A DNA stretch of 64,000 nt from NCBI GenBank assembly GCA_023053685.1, contig JALIGW010000004.1, positions 82,479,297 through 82,543,296 on the forward strand, read 5' to 3'. Position numbers and translations under genes: made by a program. This document shows positions 33,219 to 46,180 of the stretch, in pieces. Under the pieces are notes generated by a model. It was not told the DNA's origin. It did no database searches and saw only the letters and a list, made by a program, of their open reading frames with translations. This stretch comes from Diadophis punctatus similis. Taxonomy: Eukaryota > Chordata > Lepidosauria > Squamata > Dipsadidae. Position 1 is the stretch's first letter, and the number at the start of each line of letters is the position of its first letter.

Positions 33219-33996
33219 CCCAAACTATAAAAATATATGCTTTGTATAAAAAACCCCCCTAAAAATACTTTTGTTGGAAACTCGCAGTCAGACCAAGAGA
33301 ATTGACAAGGAAAAACAATGCAGGGACAAAAATTGAAAACTTCGTAAATATTACTGGTCTTTTAGTTCTCAGTATCTAATGTGTATTTTATCTAAACAAA
33401 GATTTTAGCATTAGGGACAATTTTATGTATTTACAAAATACTTTAGGCCACCTTTTAGATTTGCAAAATCTTCTGAAAATAGTCCTAAAATGGAATGACT
33501 TCGGGAATAAACATTAGAATAAAAGAAAGGCTGTAGGCTGTATTTCCATGGAAGAAGGGAAATAAGCAATTCTTGTTTTCCTACAGAATGGACTTTTGGC
33601 TGTCTGTCAGCCATCACACCTCAAGCTTCAAGTTTCCATTACAATTTTCTTTACTCTAAGGACACTATCTCTCTGGAACAGAACTGCGTATTTGACGGGC
33701 ATGTCAAGATTTCTAAAATTGCACTTAACTTCCTCAGAATTCAGAGAGAGACAAAAAGGTCAACTACTCACGAACAGAATGATAAAGCCAGGTTTTCTGT
33801 TAAACTTTCAGTTATTCAATGTTTAGCAAATAAAATAAAAACACATAGCACACTACTTAGTGGAGCTATAATACAGTCATATTACTGTATATTCCTGAGT
33901 TTTGACAAATATATCATTTATACTCTTGATCAGTATATGACTCTAGTTTCATATTTTAAGGAAATTTCTAGGTAGAATTGATTTTGGGAGACATGT
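33219..33996. other. Unique AT-rich sequence
   Basis: Nothing recognisable. Confidence 0.4.
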
Positions 33997-34895
<899 letters not shown>

Positions 34896-35730
34896 TCTCT
34901 GTATTTCTCTCTTCCTATGTGTATTAGCAACATTATTCAATAAATAAGCAGCGGTTGTGTGTTGTGAATTTCTACCTGCCGGCGAACAAAAGACCAAATT
35001 AATTTGCCAGCTGAATAAATGGTCAAGAGTTGCCCTTGATTTTAAAATATCCAGAGCTGTTACATTAATAATACGCAGAAAATGTTTGAGAAATGGAGTA
35101 AGCGCTATTGGAACAACAAGGCAACGGTACGACACAATTACACAATGCGTTCATCGCACTGAAATTGGGTCACCTAAGTCCATGGGAGTTTCAAGGCTAT
35201 TTTTTAATTTTATTTTTATTTTTAGAACAGGCCACAAATAGTGCTCACCTCTATTGTAAAATTGAGAACCTCAGTTCTCTGATATAAAAATCGCTAGAAA
35301 GAAAGAGGATCACTAGGAAAAGTTGGCTAGGATGAAGGAATCTCCCTATGAAATCCAGTTTTTTCGCCCCCTCTTCTCCTCCTTTCACACATGAACAAAT
35401 TGACTTATGAATGGACGCAATTATGATTACTTAGCTGCATAAAGCTACATGTGCCCTCAAACAAGGAAATTGGCAGTTCCGTCTACTTCGGCCTTGTTAT
35501 TTCCTCCAACCGCTGCGAAAAATGACTTACACCACATTATCCATTGTGCGGCTGAAAAGCAACTTTGCATTTATTAAGGATGATGTCATTTCTCCTCACT
35601 CGGGTTAAACGTTTCTGCTCAGGCTGCTTAATAGAGAGTTAGCCGCGCTCCCAAAACACAGCAGATCATTAATTAGCCGTTCGTTTGTTATTTTTCGCAG
35701 GTAAGGATGCTATAATTGCACTTAATAATG
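34896..35730. other. Unique sequence, partly CNE-like
   Basis: No transposon was recognised. The last 300 bp contain 'tcattaattagccgttcg' and other TAATTA/ATTA motifs in otherwise complex sequence, as seen in conserved non-coding elements near developmental genes. This is only an impression without alignment. Confidence 0.3.
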
Positions 35731-35738
35731 AATTAAAG

Positions 35739-36208
35739 CAGTGGTTCCCAACCTGGGGGTCGCGACCCCTTTGGGGGTCGAATGACCATTTCCCAGGGGT
35801 CGCCCCAACATCCTCAGCTCCCCCCCACTGCCAGAAGCCTGGCCATATTGCACCCCACAACCCGCGCCCCCACCCCGAATGCTACAGGTAGACGGGAGAG
35901 ACTCTGAGAAGGGGATGGCTCTCTCTGGGCAGCCGCCTGTCCCGGCACCGCCAAAGTCACGCACGCCTTTCACGACGGGGCTCGAAAAGCTCCCAGAGGC
36001 AACATGCGAAGCGAGCGGAGACCTCGCCCGGATCTGGAGACTTCACCCGGATGCCGCCATTTGGGTTCTTTTACTCTCTGCGCATGCGCAGAACACTTTG
36101 CGCATGCGCAGAGGGTAAAAGAACCCAAATGGCGGCGGCGAGGTGGGTCGCAGTGGGAGTACGGGGGCAGGGCGTGGGTCACGGCATTAGGAAGGTTGGG
36201 AACTGCTG
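35739..36208. mobile_element. hAT (Charlie-like) non-autonomous element with perfect TSD
   Basis: The 470-bp element begins 'cagtggttcccaacctgggg' and ends 'ggttgggaactgctg', with the 8-bp duplication aattaaag at 35731-35738 and 36209-36216. Near the start 'gggtcgcgacccctttgggg' is a known Charlie-type signature. An internal 38-bp palindrome lies at 36053-36090 and 36099-36136. Confidence 0.9.
36053..36136. promoter_or_regulatory. Palindromic pair of NRF1-like and YY1-like motifs in hAT element
   Basis: Each arm carries tgcgcatgcgca (NRF1 consensus; 36079-36090 and 36099-36110) and gccgccat/atggcggc (YY1-like; 36053-36060 and 36129-36136). The motif match is visible in the sequence; binding is inferred. 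Confidence 0.4.
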
Positions 36209-36235
36209 AATTAAAGGGTCACCATCAGTGAGCTG

Positions 36236-36410
36236 TTAGATAGTCTGTTGTATGGATGTTTGAGTGGTTCAGGGTGGGGAATTCGTGGCGGGTGGGGCGT
36301 GTTTTTAGGGATTGCTATGTGTTTTGGGACTGGTCTTGAAGCGTTATGTGAATTTCGTTGTAAGGCTGCACTGTGTATATACGTACAATGACAATAAATT
36401 ATTATTATTT
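36236..36410 (+). mobile_element. Possible LINE 3' UTR end
   Basis: 'gtgaatttcgttgtaaggct' followed by 'caatgacaataaattatt' looks like a LINE 3' terminus with a short (ATT)n tail. No coding part is present. Confidence 0.4.
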
Positions 36411-36863
36411 CCGTGAAGTCACCCCATCACTGAACTGCCACAAGAAGGACGGCTCCAAGCCAGTTTTGAAATATGTCATTGCAAGGAGAAAGCACAGGCA
36501 TAAATAAAGCCTAAATTATTCATTCCCAAAAATGAAATTTTCTGGACTTAAAAAAAAATCTTTTATTTTTTTTCATGGGCGCTAGGAATCATCTAAAAAT
36601 TGCTTATTCTAACGGAAAACACATAGCATCCTGCCCACTCTCTCCTATGTCATTTAGAAATTATTTATTAGAGTTACAATGGTATTCCATTCCTTTTCTA
36701 AAGGTGGAATATTTCATTTTAGCACATCTGACTAGCGGAAGCAGGGACTGGAATATGGTTTCTTTGCACGAGGTGTTTTATAGAGCACCCCGCGTGAATA
36801 TGTTAAATGACAGGTGTTCTGATACCATCTTTTCTAATTGCTAAATTTTGTACTTTAGCAGTG
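36411..36863. other. Unique sequence
   Basis: Nothing recognisable. Confidence 0.4.
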
Positions 36864-36871
36864 TGCTACAT

Positions 36872-37042
36872 CAGTGGTTTTCAATCGGTGATCCGCGGAT
36901 CTTGGGACGGAGGGCGCAATGTCGTCACAAGGGGGTTTACGAAGGATGGAAGAAATATTATAATTTAAATCTTGGTGGTCCGTGGCCACAAAAGGCATTT
37001 AAAGAGGGTCTGTGGTGAAGAAGAAAAAATTGAGAACCATAG
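36872..37042. mobile_element. Short hAT MITE (171 bp)
   Basis: The ends 'cagtggttttcaatc' and 'attgagaaccatag' form TIRs. TSD tgctacat (36864-36871) versus ggctacat (37043-37050) has one mismatch. The interior holds 'ggtccgtggccac'. Confidence 0.82.
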
Positions 37043-37050
37043 GGCTACAT

Positions 37051-37471
37051 CATATCCAGATTTGTGAATAAAAGTATATCATATATTAAACTGATAACGT
37101 GTTAATAGTTTTATTGTACTTTGAGGTGGTTGGCTTTTTAAAACTTAGGTTGTCCTGGCCTTGGATTGTAATAAAGCAGGATGAGGATCCAAATGGAATG
37201 AATCAAGAGATAAAAAGAGGGCAAGGTTAACTCAAATGATTTCCAGACTTTCTCTAAGATCTCTTCGGAAGCCATCAGTGAGGGGGCAAAATTGATGTCC
37301 TTTGGGAGACGAATCCAAAGGATCAGCACGGATCCTAAAATGCAATGTGTCCTAGTCTCAGATCCCTTTCCTTGCAAAATTGGAGAAGTAGAATGTGTTT
37401 CTTCAAAAATGGCAGGGGAGGTTGAGCACACACACAAAAAATCTGGAGTTAAGTTCCAGTTAAGTTGATGC
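37051..37471. other. Unique sequence
   Basis: Nothing recognisable. Confidence 0.4.
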
Positions 37472-37479
37472 CTCTAGAG

Positions 37480-37749
37480 CAGTGGTGGGTTGCTGCTGGT
37501 TCGGACTAGTTCTTTAGAATCGGTAGTGGAAATTTACTACTGCTCGCCGAACCGGCAGTGATGATCAGCGGTCCATGCTCCCAAACCAGTCCTCCGGTCG
37601 CTGCAGCTTGGAAAAAAAAACCTCTGCACATGCCCAAAGGCTTCTGTGCATGCGCAGAAGGTCATTTCCGGGTGTTTTGTGTGATGTGATGGGGGCGCAC
37701 TTCCGTCACGATCAGAACCAGTAGGCAAGATAAGTAGAACCCAACACTG
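37480..37749. mobile_element. hAT MITE, first of two at one target
   Basis: The 270-bp element begins 'cagtggtgggttgctgctgg' and ends 'agaacccaacactg'. Flanks are ctctagag (37472-37479) and ctctagtg (37750-37757). It contains 'gtgcatgcgcag', an NRF1-like half-decayed site. Confidence 0.85.
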
Positions 37750-37757
37750 CTCTAGTG

Positions 37758-37978
37758 CAGTGGTACCCAACCTTTTTTTGGCCATGCCCCATCTAAGCAT
37801 CTCTAAAATCCTGATGCCCCCCCATGACATATAATTCTTACTATTCAAAAAGTGAACTCCTACTCACGTGGAGGAAGCCTAAAAGGCCATTAACTTGGTT
37901 TAAACAAGGTTCCAATTGTCCCCATTAAAAATCAAACTGCCTCCATGTGGGGCATGGGCCCCACGTTGGGAACCACTT
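37758..37978. mobile_element. hAT MITE, second at the same target
   Basis: It begins 'cagtggtacccaacc' and ends 'cgttgggaaccactt'. Its left flank, ctctagtg, is the right flank of the preceding element, and its right flank is ctctagag (37979-37986). Confidence 0.85.
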
Positions 37979-37986
37979 CTCTAGAG

Positions 37987-38168
37987 GCTCATGCCTCTAA
38001 GTCAATTAACAGTCAGCACTAAATTGGAAATAGATAAGAGTCAATGGAATTTGGGGTGTGTGTATTGGATTTAGACCATTTGTGGAAATGTAGAGACTCT
38101 AGACGGATTCCTCTCTTGACTCCACCACTGGACTCTATCTGCTCTTTTGCAGTTCAGATGGTGTAAGT
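37987..38168. repeat. Spacer with diverged repeat family C
   Basis: 'tgtagagactctagacgga' and 'cctctcttgactccacc' at 38085-38130 match the family C core found at 22998 and 59568. Confidence 0.35.
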
Positions 38169-38465
38169 CAGGGGTGTCAAACTCAAGGCCAGTGGGCCAG
38201 ATCCGGCCCAAAGGATGCTTAAATCCGTCCCGCACGGCCATCATGGAAACAGCAAGGAACCGGTCTGTGGTGCCGTTGCCAGTGAAAACAAAGCTTGAGA
38301 GGACCGTGGGCAGTCTTCCCGAGCTCCATTTTCACTGGCAGAGGGTTGTAGGAGGCCGTCACAGCCGGAAACGGAGCTCAGGAGCCCGATTTTTCTGGCA
38401 GAGCGCTCGGGCCGCCACAGGCGTCCCTGACACGAGTGACATCAAGCTGGCCACTCCTACCCTAG
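38169..38465 (+). mobile_element. hAT MITE (caggggtgtcaaactc family), 3' end lost
   Basis: The left TIR 'caggggtgtcaaactcaagg' is intact and the body matches the full copy at 54891-55263. The right TIR is missing; a SINE follows directly at 38466. Confidence 0.75.
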
Positions 38466-38668
38466 CCATGTATTGCAGGTTAACTCTGCCCAGTGCCAGC
38501 AGTTCGATCCTGACCAGTTCAAAGGTTGACTCAGCCTTCCATCCTTCCGAGGTGGGTAAAATGAGGACCCAGATTGTTGGGGGAAAGAGGCTGACTCTGT
38601 AAACCGCTTAGAGAGGGCTGTAAAAGCACTGTTAAGTGGTATATAAGTCTAAGTGCTATTGCTATTTC
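38466..38668 (+). mobile_element. tRNA-derived SINE family B
   Basis: 'gcagttcgatcctgaccagt' (B box), 'ccatccttccgaggtgggta' and the tail 'aagtctaagtgctattgcta'. The A-box end is clipped. Confidence 0.83.
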
Positions 38669-40003
<1,335 letters not shown>

Positions 40004-40145
40004 GGTACCCTGTTTCCCCCCAAATAAGACATCCCCTGATAATAAGCCCAATCGGGCTTTTGAGTGCATGGCAATAAGGCCAAGCACTTATTTCAGGGTT
40101 CAAAAAAATATAAGACAGGGTCTTATTTTCGGGAAAACACGGTAA
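40004..40145. mobile_element. Short MITE with TIR 'taccctgtttcccccc'
   Basis: The left end 'ccctgtttccccccaaataa' pairs with the right end 'cttattttcgggaaaacacg'. Subterminal 'aataagac' occurs on both sides. There is no coding capacity. Confidence 0.72.
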
Positions 40146-40175
40146 CAACTATGATCTATATCACAGTTATAAGAG

Positions 40176-40376
40176 CAGTGGTGGTGCAGTGGCAGGAATG
40201 CAGTATTGCAGGCTAATTCTGCTGATTGTCAGCAGTTCGATTCTCACTGACTCAAGGTTGACTCAGACGTCTGTCCTTCCGAGGTTGGTAAAATAAGGAC
40301 TCAGATTGTTGGGGGCAAGAGGCTGACTCTATAAACTGCTTAGAGAGGGCTGTGAAGCACTGTGAAGCGGTATATG
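40176..40376 (+). mobile_element. tRNA-derived SINE family B, left of CTTC array
   Basis: 'gcaggaatgcagtattgcag', 'gcagttcgattctcactgac' and 'ttagagagggctgtgaagca' identify it. The tail stops at 'gcggtatatgtg' and the (CTTC)n array begins within 10 bp. Confidence 0.85.
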
Positions 40377-40380
40377 TGCC

Positions 40381-40494
40381 CGTCTTTCCTTCCTTCCTTC
40401 CTTCCTTCCTTCCTTCCTTCCTTCCTTCCTTCCTTCCTTCCTTCCTTCCTTCCTTCCTTCCTTCCTTCCTTCCTTCCTTCCTTCCTTCCTTCCT
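40381..40494. repeat. (CTTC)n microsatellite
   Basis: About 28 tetranucleotide units between two SINE copies. Confidence 0.95.
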
Positions 40495-40520
40495 CTTTTA
40501 TTCCCTTTCTCATTCTTCTT

Positions 40521-40716
40521 CCTGGTGGCATAGTGGTTAGAATGCAGTATTGCAGGCTGACTCTGCTCACAGCCAGGAGTTCGATCCTGACCAGCTCAAG
40601 GTTGACTCAGCCTTCCGACCTTCCGAGGTCGGTAAAATGAGGACCCAGATTGTAGGGGGCAATAGGCTGACATAGGGCTATAAATCACTATGAAGTGATA
40701 TACAAGCGCTATTGCT
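40521..40716 (+). mobile_element. tRNA-derived SINE family B, right of CTTC array
   Basis: It has the head 'gtggcatagtggttagaatg', B box 'ggagttcgatcctgacc' and the tail 'acaagcgctattgct'. Confidence 0.85.
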
Positions 40717-40946
40717 GTCTAGGACTTTCAGGTCTAGGCTTGCAGGTCCTGCTTCAAATGTTAATGGCAGCCATAGCTAGGGGGTCCTATGCATAGATAC
40801 AACGTGTGAATTAATTGCATCCTGTCCTGGCTGGGGAAGGCCTGTTCATGGTTACTTATGCTTTAGTTGTCTCTGGTTTGGATGACTACAATTCACTCTA
40901 TGTGGGGCTATCTGTGAAGACCACAGAAGCCACTGATATTCTAGAA
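40717..40946. other. Unique spacer
   Basis: Nothing recognisable. Confidence 0.4.
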
Positions 40947-41300
40947 CAGTGATGGCTAACCTTTTTGTTGTTGCGTGCCAAAAGTGCCAGCGCGCCTGCG
41001 CACCCGCACCCATAATGCAATACGCACATGCCTCCCCACGTCCCACCCCCATGCATTCATGCATGACCCCCCATGCTCTCCCCACCCCCTGCACATGCAT
41101 GCACAACCCCCATGCTTGCCCTGCCCCATGTATGCATGCACGATCCCCGCATGCATGCATGATTCCCTGCCCCATATGCATACATGCACATCTCCTGCAT
41201 GTGCCCCACCTCCCACGCATGCGCGGCAGAGACCCAGAAATCAGCTAGCTGGCGGGAGGCGCGCGCGCATGCGCGGTGTAGCTGAGATGGGGTGACGGCT
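40947..41300 (+). mobile_element. hAT MITE, right TIR not found
   Basis: The left TIR 'cagtgatggctaaccttttt' matches the elements at 16286 and 53158. The interior is a degenerate 'catgcatgcatg' region with 'cacgcatgcgcggc' and 'gcgcgcatgcgcgg' motifs. The right end appears lost or diverged. Confidence 0.68.
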
Positions 41301-42329
41301 TGCATGCATATCGTAGGCATTTAAGAGATAGGGACTCTATGTATCTCTGTGAAAACCTGCCAGATTCCAAAGAAACCAGTTAAGCTTTGAAATTATGTCA
41401 AGAACATCATTAGTTTTTTAGCGTGCCCGAATAAAATACAGGAGTTATTAAGGGGAGATGTCGCTGTATGTAAGAATGAAAGCAATTCAAGGATCATAGC
41501 CTCATTAAATGCAGAGCCATGGCTCAAGCATAAATACCGAATAGAGCGTACTTGCTTACTAGTACAGATTGCATTCATTTCCAATTCATTCATAAGCCTC
41601 CCACTCACATATACACAGTGTGCCAGCATGGAACGGAGCTGAATTAGAGCGCCCGAGAATTTGAGTCTAGAGCAATCTTATATTCAACTCCACGTGAAGC
41701 TAAAAGCTTTGGTCTCCAAGGAAATCAAGTGTGGTTTGCTTAAGGACATTTGATATGGCTAGACAGCTTCTCTGGAAGAAAGTCAACAATATGTTCTTCA
41801 TCAAAACAAGCCAGACCAATGCTTGCATTTTCGGAATGCCGCGCATCTTCCATCTAAACAGCATGACCGAGACATTAACATGGCTTAATCCTTAGCGGCA
41901 AAAGAAAGAAAGAAAAAAAATCTTACAATTAGCACGATTGGGCCAATTAATTTGGCATGTAGATAGCTTTAATCTTGCGTGGGCTGACTCTGCATGAGGC
42001 ATCTCCTTTCCTTACTTCCACCAGAATCCCTGCACGAATACCTGATAAAATACGCAAAGCTACCCACTTATTTTGAAGGCTTATATCCCACACCTCCAAT
42101 GGATGTTGAACAGTGAAGACAAAAACTGATCTGAGTAATCTAGTCCACACTTACCTAGATCACAAAGGACCAACACTCAGCGTTTCTTGAAAGCCAGGCC
42201 ATCCCTCTGTGAAATACCTAACTCTACAGCACTGTCTTTTCTGCAAAGATATTTATCCATTTAATAAGCTGTATTGCTATTATCCTTATCATCGTCTTCT
42301 CATCTTTCTCACCTCTCATCTTTCCTATT
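41301..42329. other. Unique sequence, possibly CNE-containing
   Basis: About 1 kb of complex, non-repetitive sequence, with 'ggccaattaatttggcatgt' and other ATTA motifs. No gene seen. Confidence 0.3.
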
Positions 42330-42490
42330 ACTTTCTCCTATTGGTATATTATGATTTATCAATGGTTGTTGATTTATGATTGTATCTTATGATTTATGAT
42401 ATTTGACTTATCACCTTGTATGTAAAATGAGAGTTTCTGTACCGGAGACAAATTCCTTGTATGTCCAACCACACTTGGCCAATAAAGAAT
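42330..42490 (+). mobile_element. LINE lineage S 3' UTR end
   Basis: 'gagacaaattccttgtatgt' and 'cacacttggccaataaagaa' match the longer copy at 47.2 kb. It runs directly into (TTCTC)n. Confidence 0.68.
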
Positions 42491-42868
42491 TCTCTTCTCT
42501 TCTCTTCTCTTCTCTTCTCTTCTCTTCTCTTCTCTTCTCTTCTCTTCTCTTCTCTTCTCTTCTCCTCTTCTCCTCTCCTCTCCTCTCCTCACCCCACCCC
42601 ATCCCTCTCCACTCTCCCAGTCTACTCCTGTTATAAATCTACATCTAGTCTAGTCTAGTCTAGTCTAGTCTAGTCCAGTCCATTTCTGTACTGTATTGTA
42701 TTGTACTGTACTGTACTGTACTGTACTGTACTGTACTGTACTCTACTGTACTCTACTCTACTCTTCTCTACTCTACTCTACTCTACTCTACTCTACTCTA
42801 CTCTACTCTACTCTACTCTACACTCTACTCTACTCTACACTCTACTCTACTCTACTCTCAGCCTCCAG
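42491..42868. repeat. Pentanucleotide arrays (TTCTC)n, (AGTCT)n, (GTACT)n, (CTCTA)n
   Basis: A chain of related five-base arrays starts at a LINE tail: TTCTC to 42562, CCTCT to 42595, AGTCT at 42648-42673, GTACT at 42700-42740 and CTCTA to 42862. Each shift differs by one or two bases in the unit. Confidence 0.92.
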
Positions 42869-43595
42869 CAGCATCCGGGGGATGCAAATGGGGATTCATT
42901 GCTGATTTACTGTCATAGATGAACCGTCCTTGAAAACTCAAGATTCCTTCAAGAAAAGCTTGACTCCTACTGAATTCAAGGCCACCCGATTTCCTTTCCT
43001 TTCCGGCAATGTAGTAACAGTTTGCCAGGTTCTTCTCTTTCTCGACATTCAGGTTTGGCTCTCAGCTTTGGGATTCCTGCTGCTTTTCTTTTCAAGTATT
43101 ATCCAGATGTGATCCTTGCTGGTTACTTGAGAGCTGCATACATCAGCTGGCTGATGCCACCTGTTACAGGTGAACCACCTTTAACCATGAGTAATGAACA
43201 TGCCTAAAGAATCAGATAACGCCGCAGGACCCTAAAGAACTCTAAACTGATACAACTATATATAATGATTGGAGAATAAAACTGTCTGGGTTCATTTTGG
43301 AGAACAAGGGATGCACTTGGCATTTTAAAAAAAAATAGTAATTTGATTAACTAAAAATAGGATAATGGAACATGGTTTCATAACACACATGAAAGAAACA
43401 TTCATACATAATGAGCTTCATCTATTTCAAGTACCTGCTTGCAATTACTTCTAATTATAGATTAGATGGGGTTCTGTAGATAATAAGAAGTGTGGGGAAA
43501 GTGACAGATATTGTAAAATATTCTGAGTTGCAGAATTTATCCGAATGGAAGCTAAAGATATATTATGTAACTGTAGGGTAATCTTCACTCCTCCC
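42869..43595. other. Unique sequence
   Basis: Nothing recognisable; a C-run lies at about 43593. Confidence 0.4.
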
Positions 43596-44064
43596 CCCCC
43601 CCCATTTTGGATGCAGGTAAGGGCACATGCGGAGGCTCAGGGAGGGCGAAAAACAGGCCTACCAGAAGTTCGGGAAGGCCGGAAACAAACTCTGGAGCAG
43701 GGGTGGGTTCCACTTACCTTCCCTATCGGTTCGCATCGCGCCCCCGTCACATCATGCAAATGATGTGCATTTGCTAGCTGCGGCGATCGGAGAACCGGTT
43801 TGGGGGCTTGGACAGCCAGCCATTGCTGCCGGTTCGGTGAGCAGGTGGAAATTTCCGCCACCGGTACGTGAGAACCGATTCAAACCGGCAGCAACCCACC
43901 ACTGCTCTGGAGCCTGGGGAGGCTGTTTTCACCCTCCCGGAGTCTCGAGGAAAGACCCCCCCACACCGTGGTGCAGGAGGCCGACTAGGCCACACCCACC
44001 ATGGCACGCCCACCCAGCAACTGGGCAGAGAACCCCTTGCTAAAATTTTTGAAGCCCACCCCTG
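43596..44064 (-). mobile_element. hAT MITE (gggattcaa family), holds a nested hAT
   Basis: On the minus strand it starts 'caggggtgggcttcaaaa' and 'ggggttctctgcccagttgc' and continues through the family body. It is interrupted at 43698-43904 by a second MITE. Its other end is not clear. Confidence 0.65.
43698..43904. mobile_element. Nested hAT MITE with perfect TSD
   Basis: The 207-bp element begins 'caggggtgggttccactt' and ends 'cagcaacccaccactg', with perfect ctctggag duplications at 43690-43697 and 43905-43912. Confidence 0.88.
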
Positions 44065-44072
44065 AGTTGGAT

Positions 44073-44786
44073 AAGGTATTGTCTCCTAAGAACATGAAAT
44101 GCTGACTCCAGGTAAGAGTCCAGCTCCTATGTGCTATTATGCCTGCTATTTCTTTTGTGTATTTTACGAAGAATTCTCCAGCTAGAAGAACGAAATGGAG
44201 CTTCTTCCCAAAATATAGCAGAACAGATGGTATCAGATGGTATCTGATCAGGTATTAGCATCTTCTTCATTGACTCAGGCTTAGTTAGAAAGGAGATTAA
44301 AGATCTTGCCCTACATACACTTACCTGCTGATAAATGAGGGCCAATAATAGCCCATTTCCAAGATTTTGTAATCTAACACGTTGCACGTTGCCATTAACC
44401 TACTTACTCAGTATCTGTGACATAGCCGATTCCTTGAGACTTTCCATGACACTATCACATTCACATGTAATTTTGTGCCCTCAAAATGGCTGAACTGTCC
44501 CTCAATTTCCCTTAACTGTGGATGGGATGGGAAGTTCACAGCACCATAGAAAGGCATCTTGAGACTTGCATGCCTTCCTAAGATCGCAGTTTGCTCATCC
44601 AGAGTTATATAATTAATATCTCGTTGGTGCTATGGGCAAAGTGTTAATTGCACTTTATATGAGTCATGCAATTTCATCAGAACAAAAATAGCACAACAAG
44701 AAAGGCAAAAATTACACTTTAAGGTTCCTCCAAATTCGGTGTTTACACCTAGGCAAGTCGAGATATAAAGGCTATAGAATACAGCA
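44073..44786. other. Unique sequence
   Basis: Nothing recognisable. Confidence 0.4.
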
Positions 44787-45290
44787 TAACAGAGTTGGAC
44801 GGGACCTCGGAGGTCTTTTAGTCCAACCCCCTACTCGAGCAAAGCATTCCTGACAAATGGCTGTCCAGTCTCTTCTTGAAAACCTCCAATGTTGGAGCAC
44901 CCCAACTTCTGGAGCAGGGGTGAAATGCTACCAGTTCGGCCCAGTTCGGGCGTACCGGTAGCGGTGGCGGCCGGTGATTCAGAGAACCGGTAGCGACGGC
45001 AGCGTGAGGCTCCGCCACTCGCCCGGACATCACCATTTTCTTTTTTTTAACCCTCTGTGCATGCGCAAAGCCTTCTGCGCATGCTTCCAAACTGGTAGGA
45101 AAGGTAAGTAGATTTCACCGCTATAATCTGGAGGCAATTTGTTCCACTGGTCAATTGTTCTCCCTGTCAGGAAATTTCTCCTTAGTTCTAGTTGCTTCTC
45201 TCCTTGATTAGTTTGCATCTGTTGTTCCTTGTCTTGCCTTCAGGTGCTTTGGAGAATAGCTTGATGCAATTACTAAAATGTTAAATTAGG
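44787..45290 (-). mobile_element. CR1 LINE 3' fragment split by hAT MITE
   Basis: CR1 segments 44787-44914 and 45126-45290 ('cagagttggacgggacctcg'; 'ctccttgattagtttgcatc') flank a MITE insertion. Confidence 0.85.
44915..45125. mobile_element. hAT MITE inside CR1
   Basis: The left end is 'caggggtgaaatgctacc' and the right end the decayed 'agatttcaccgctata'. Flanks ttctggag (44907-44914) and atctggag (45126-45133) differ by one base and match the CR1 target. It contains 'gtgcatgcgcaaagc' and 'ctgcgcatgc'. Confidence 0.78.
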
Positions 45291-45334
45291 AACCAGATTC
45301 AGCCCAAGTGTAAGCCATGGAAGGTCGCTGGATA

Positions 45335-46180
45335 ACAGAACAACAGAGTTGGAAGAGACCTTGGAGGTCTTCTAGTCCAACCCTCTGCTCATGCGGGAAG
45401 CCCTACAGCAGGGGTGTCAAACACAAGACATGAGATTCAATTTTTTACTACCGGTTCTGTGGGCGTGGCTTGGTGGGCGTGGCAGGGGAAGGATACTGCA
45501 AAATCCCCATTTCCTCCCGATCAGCTAGGAGGCAGAGAATAGGTGGGGGCGGGGCCAGTCAGAGGTGGTATTTACCGGTTCTCCGTACTACTCAAAATTT
45601 CCACTACCGGTTCTCCAGAACTGGTCAGAACCTGCTGAATCCCACCTCTGCATGTGACATATCGCAATTTTTTCCCCCTTCACTAAAGTGGGGGTGATGC
45701 ATCCGGCCCGCGGGCCACGAGTTTAACACCCCTACCCTATACCATTTCAGACAAATAACTGTTCATTCTTTTCTTAAACACCTCCAGCGTTGGAGCACCC
45801 ACAACCTCTGGAGGCAAGTTGTTCCACTGATCAATTGTTCTCACTGTCAAGAAATTTCTCCTTAGTTCTAGTTACTTCTTGCCTTGATTAGTTTCCATCC
45901 ATTGCTTCTTGTCATGTCTTCAGGTGCTTTGGAGAATAGATTGACCCCCTCTTCTTTGTGGCATACCCTCAAATATTGGAACACTGCTATCATGTCACCC
46001 TTAGTCCTCCTCTTCACTAGACTAGACATACCAATTCCTGCAACGCTTCTTCATATGTTTCTGCCTCCAGACCCATAATCATCTTTCTTACTCTTCTCTT
46101 TCTATGGTCTCAATATTTTTATTGCATCATGGTGACCAGAATTGGGTGCAATATTCTAAATGTGGTCTTATCAAAGGTTG
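45335..46180 (-). mobile_element. CR1 LINE 3' fragment split by nested hAT elements
   Basis: CR1 sequence 45335-45408 continues at 45735-46180 ('ccatttcagacaaataactg'; 'ctgcaacgcttcttcatatg') through the ORF2 tail in broken frames. Confidence 0.85.
45409..45734. mobile_element. hAT MITE (caggggtgtcaaac family) with a second MITE inside
   Basis: The outer ends are 'caggggtgtcaaacac' and 'gagtttaacacccct', with TSD ccctacag/ccctatac (5 of 8 identical, decayed). Inside, 45427-45653 is a gggattcaa-family MITE ending 'ctgaatcccacctctgc'. Confidence 0.75.
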
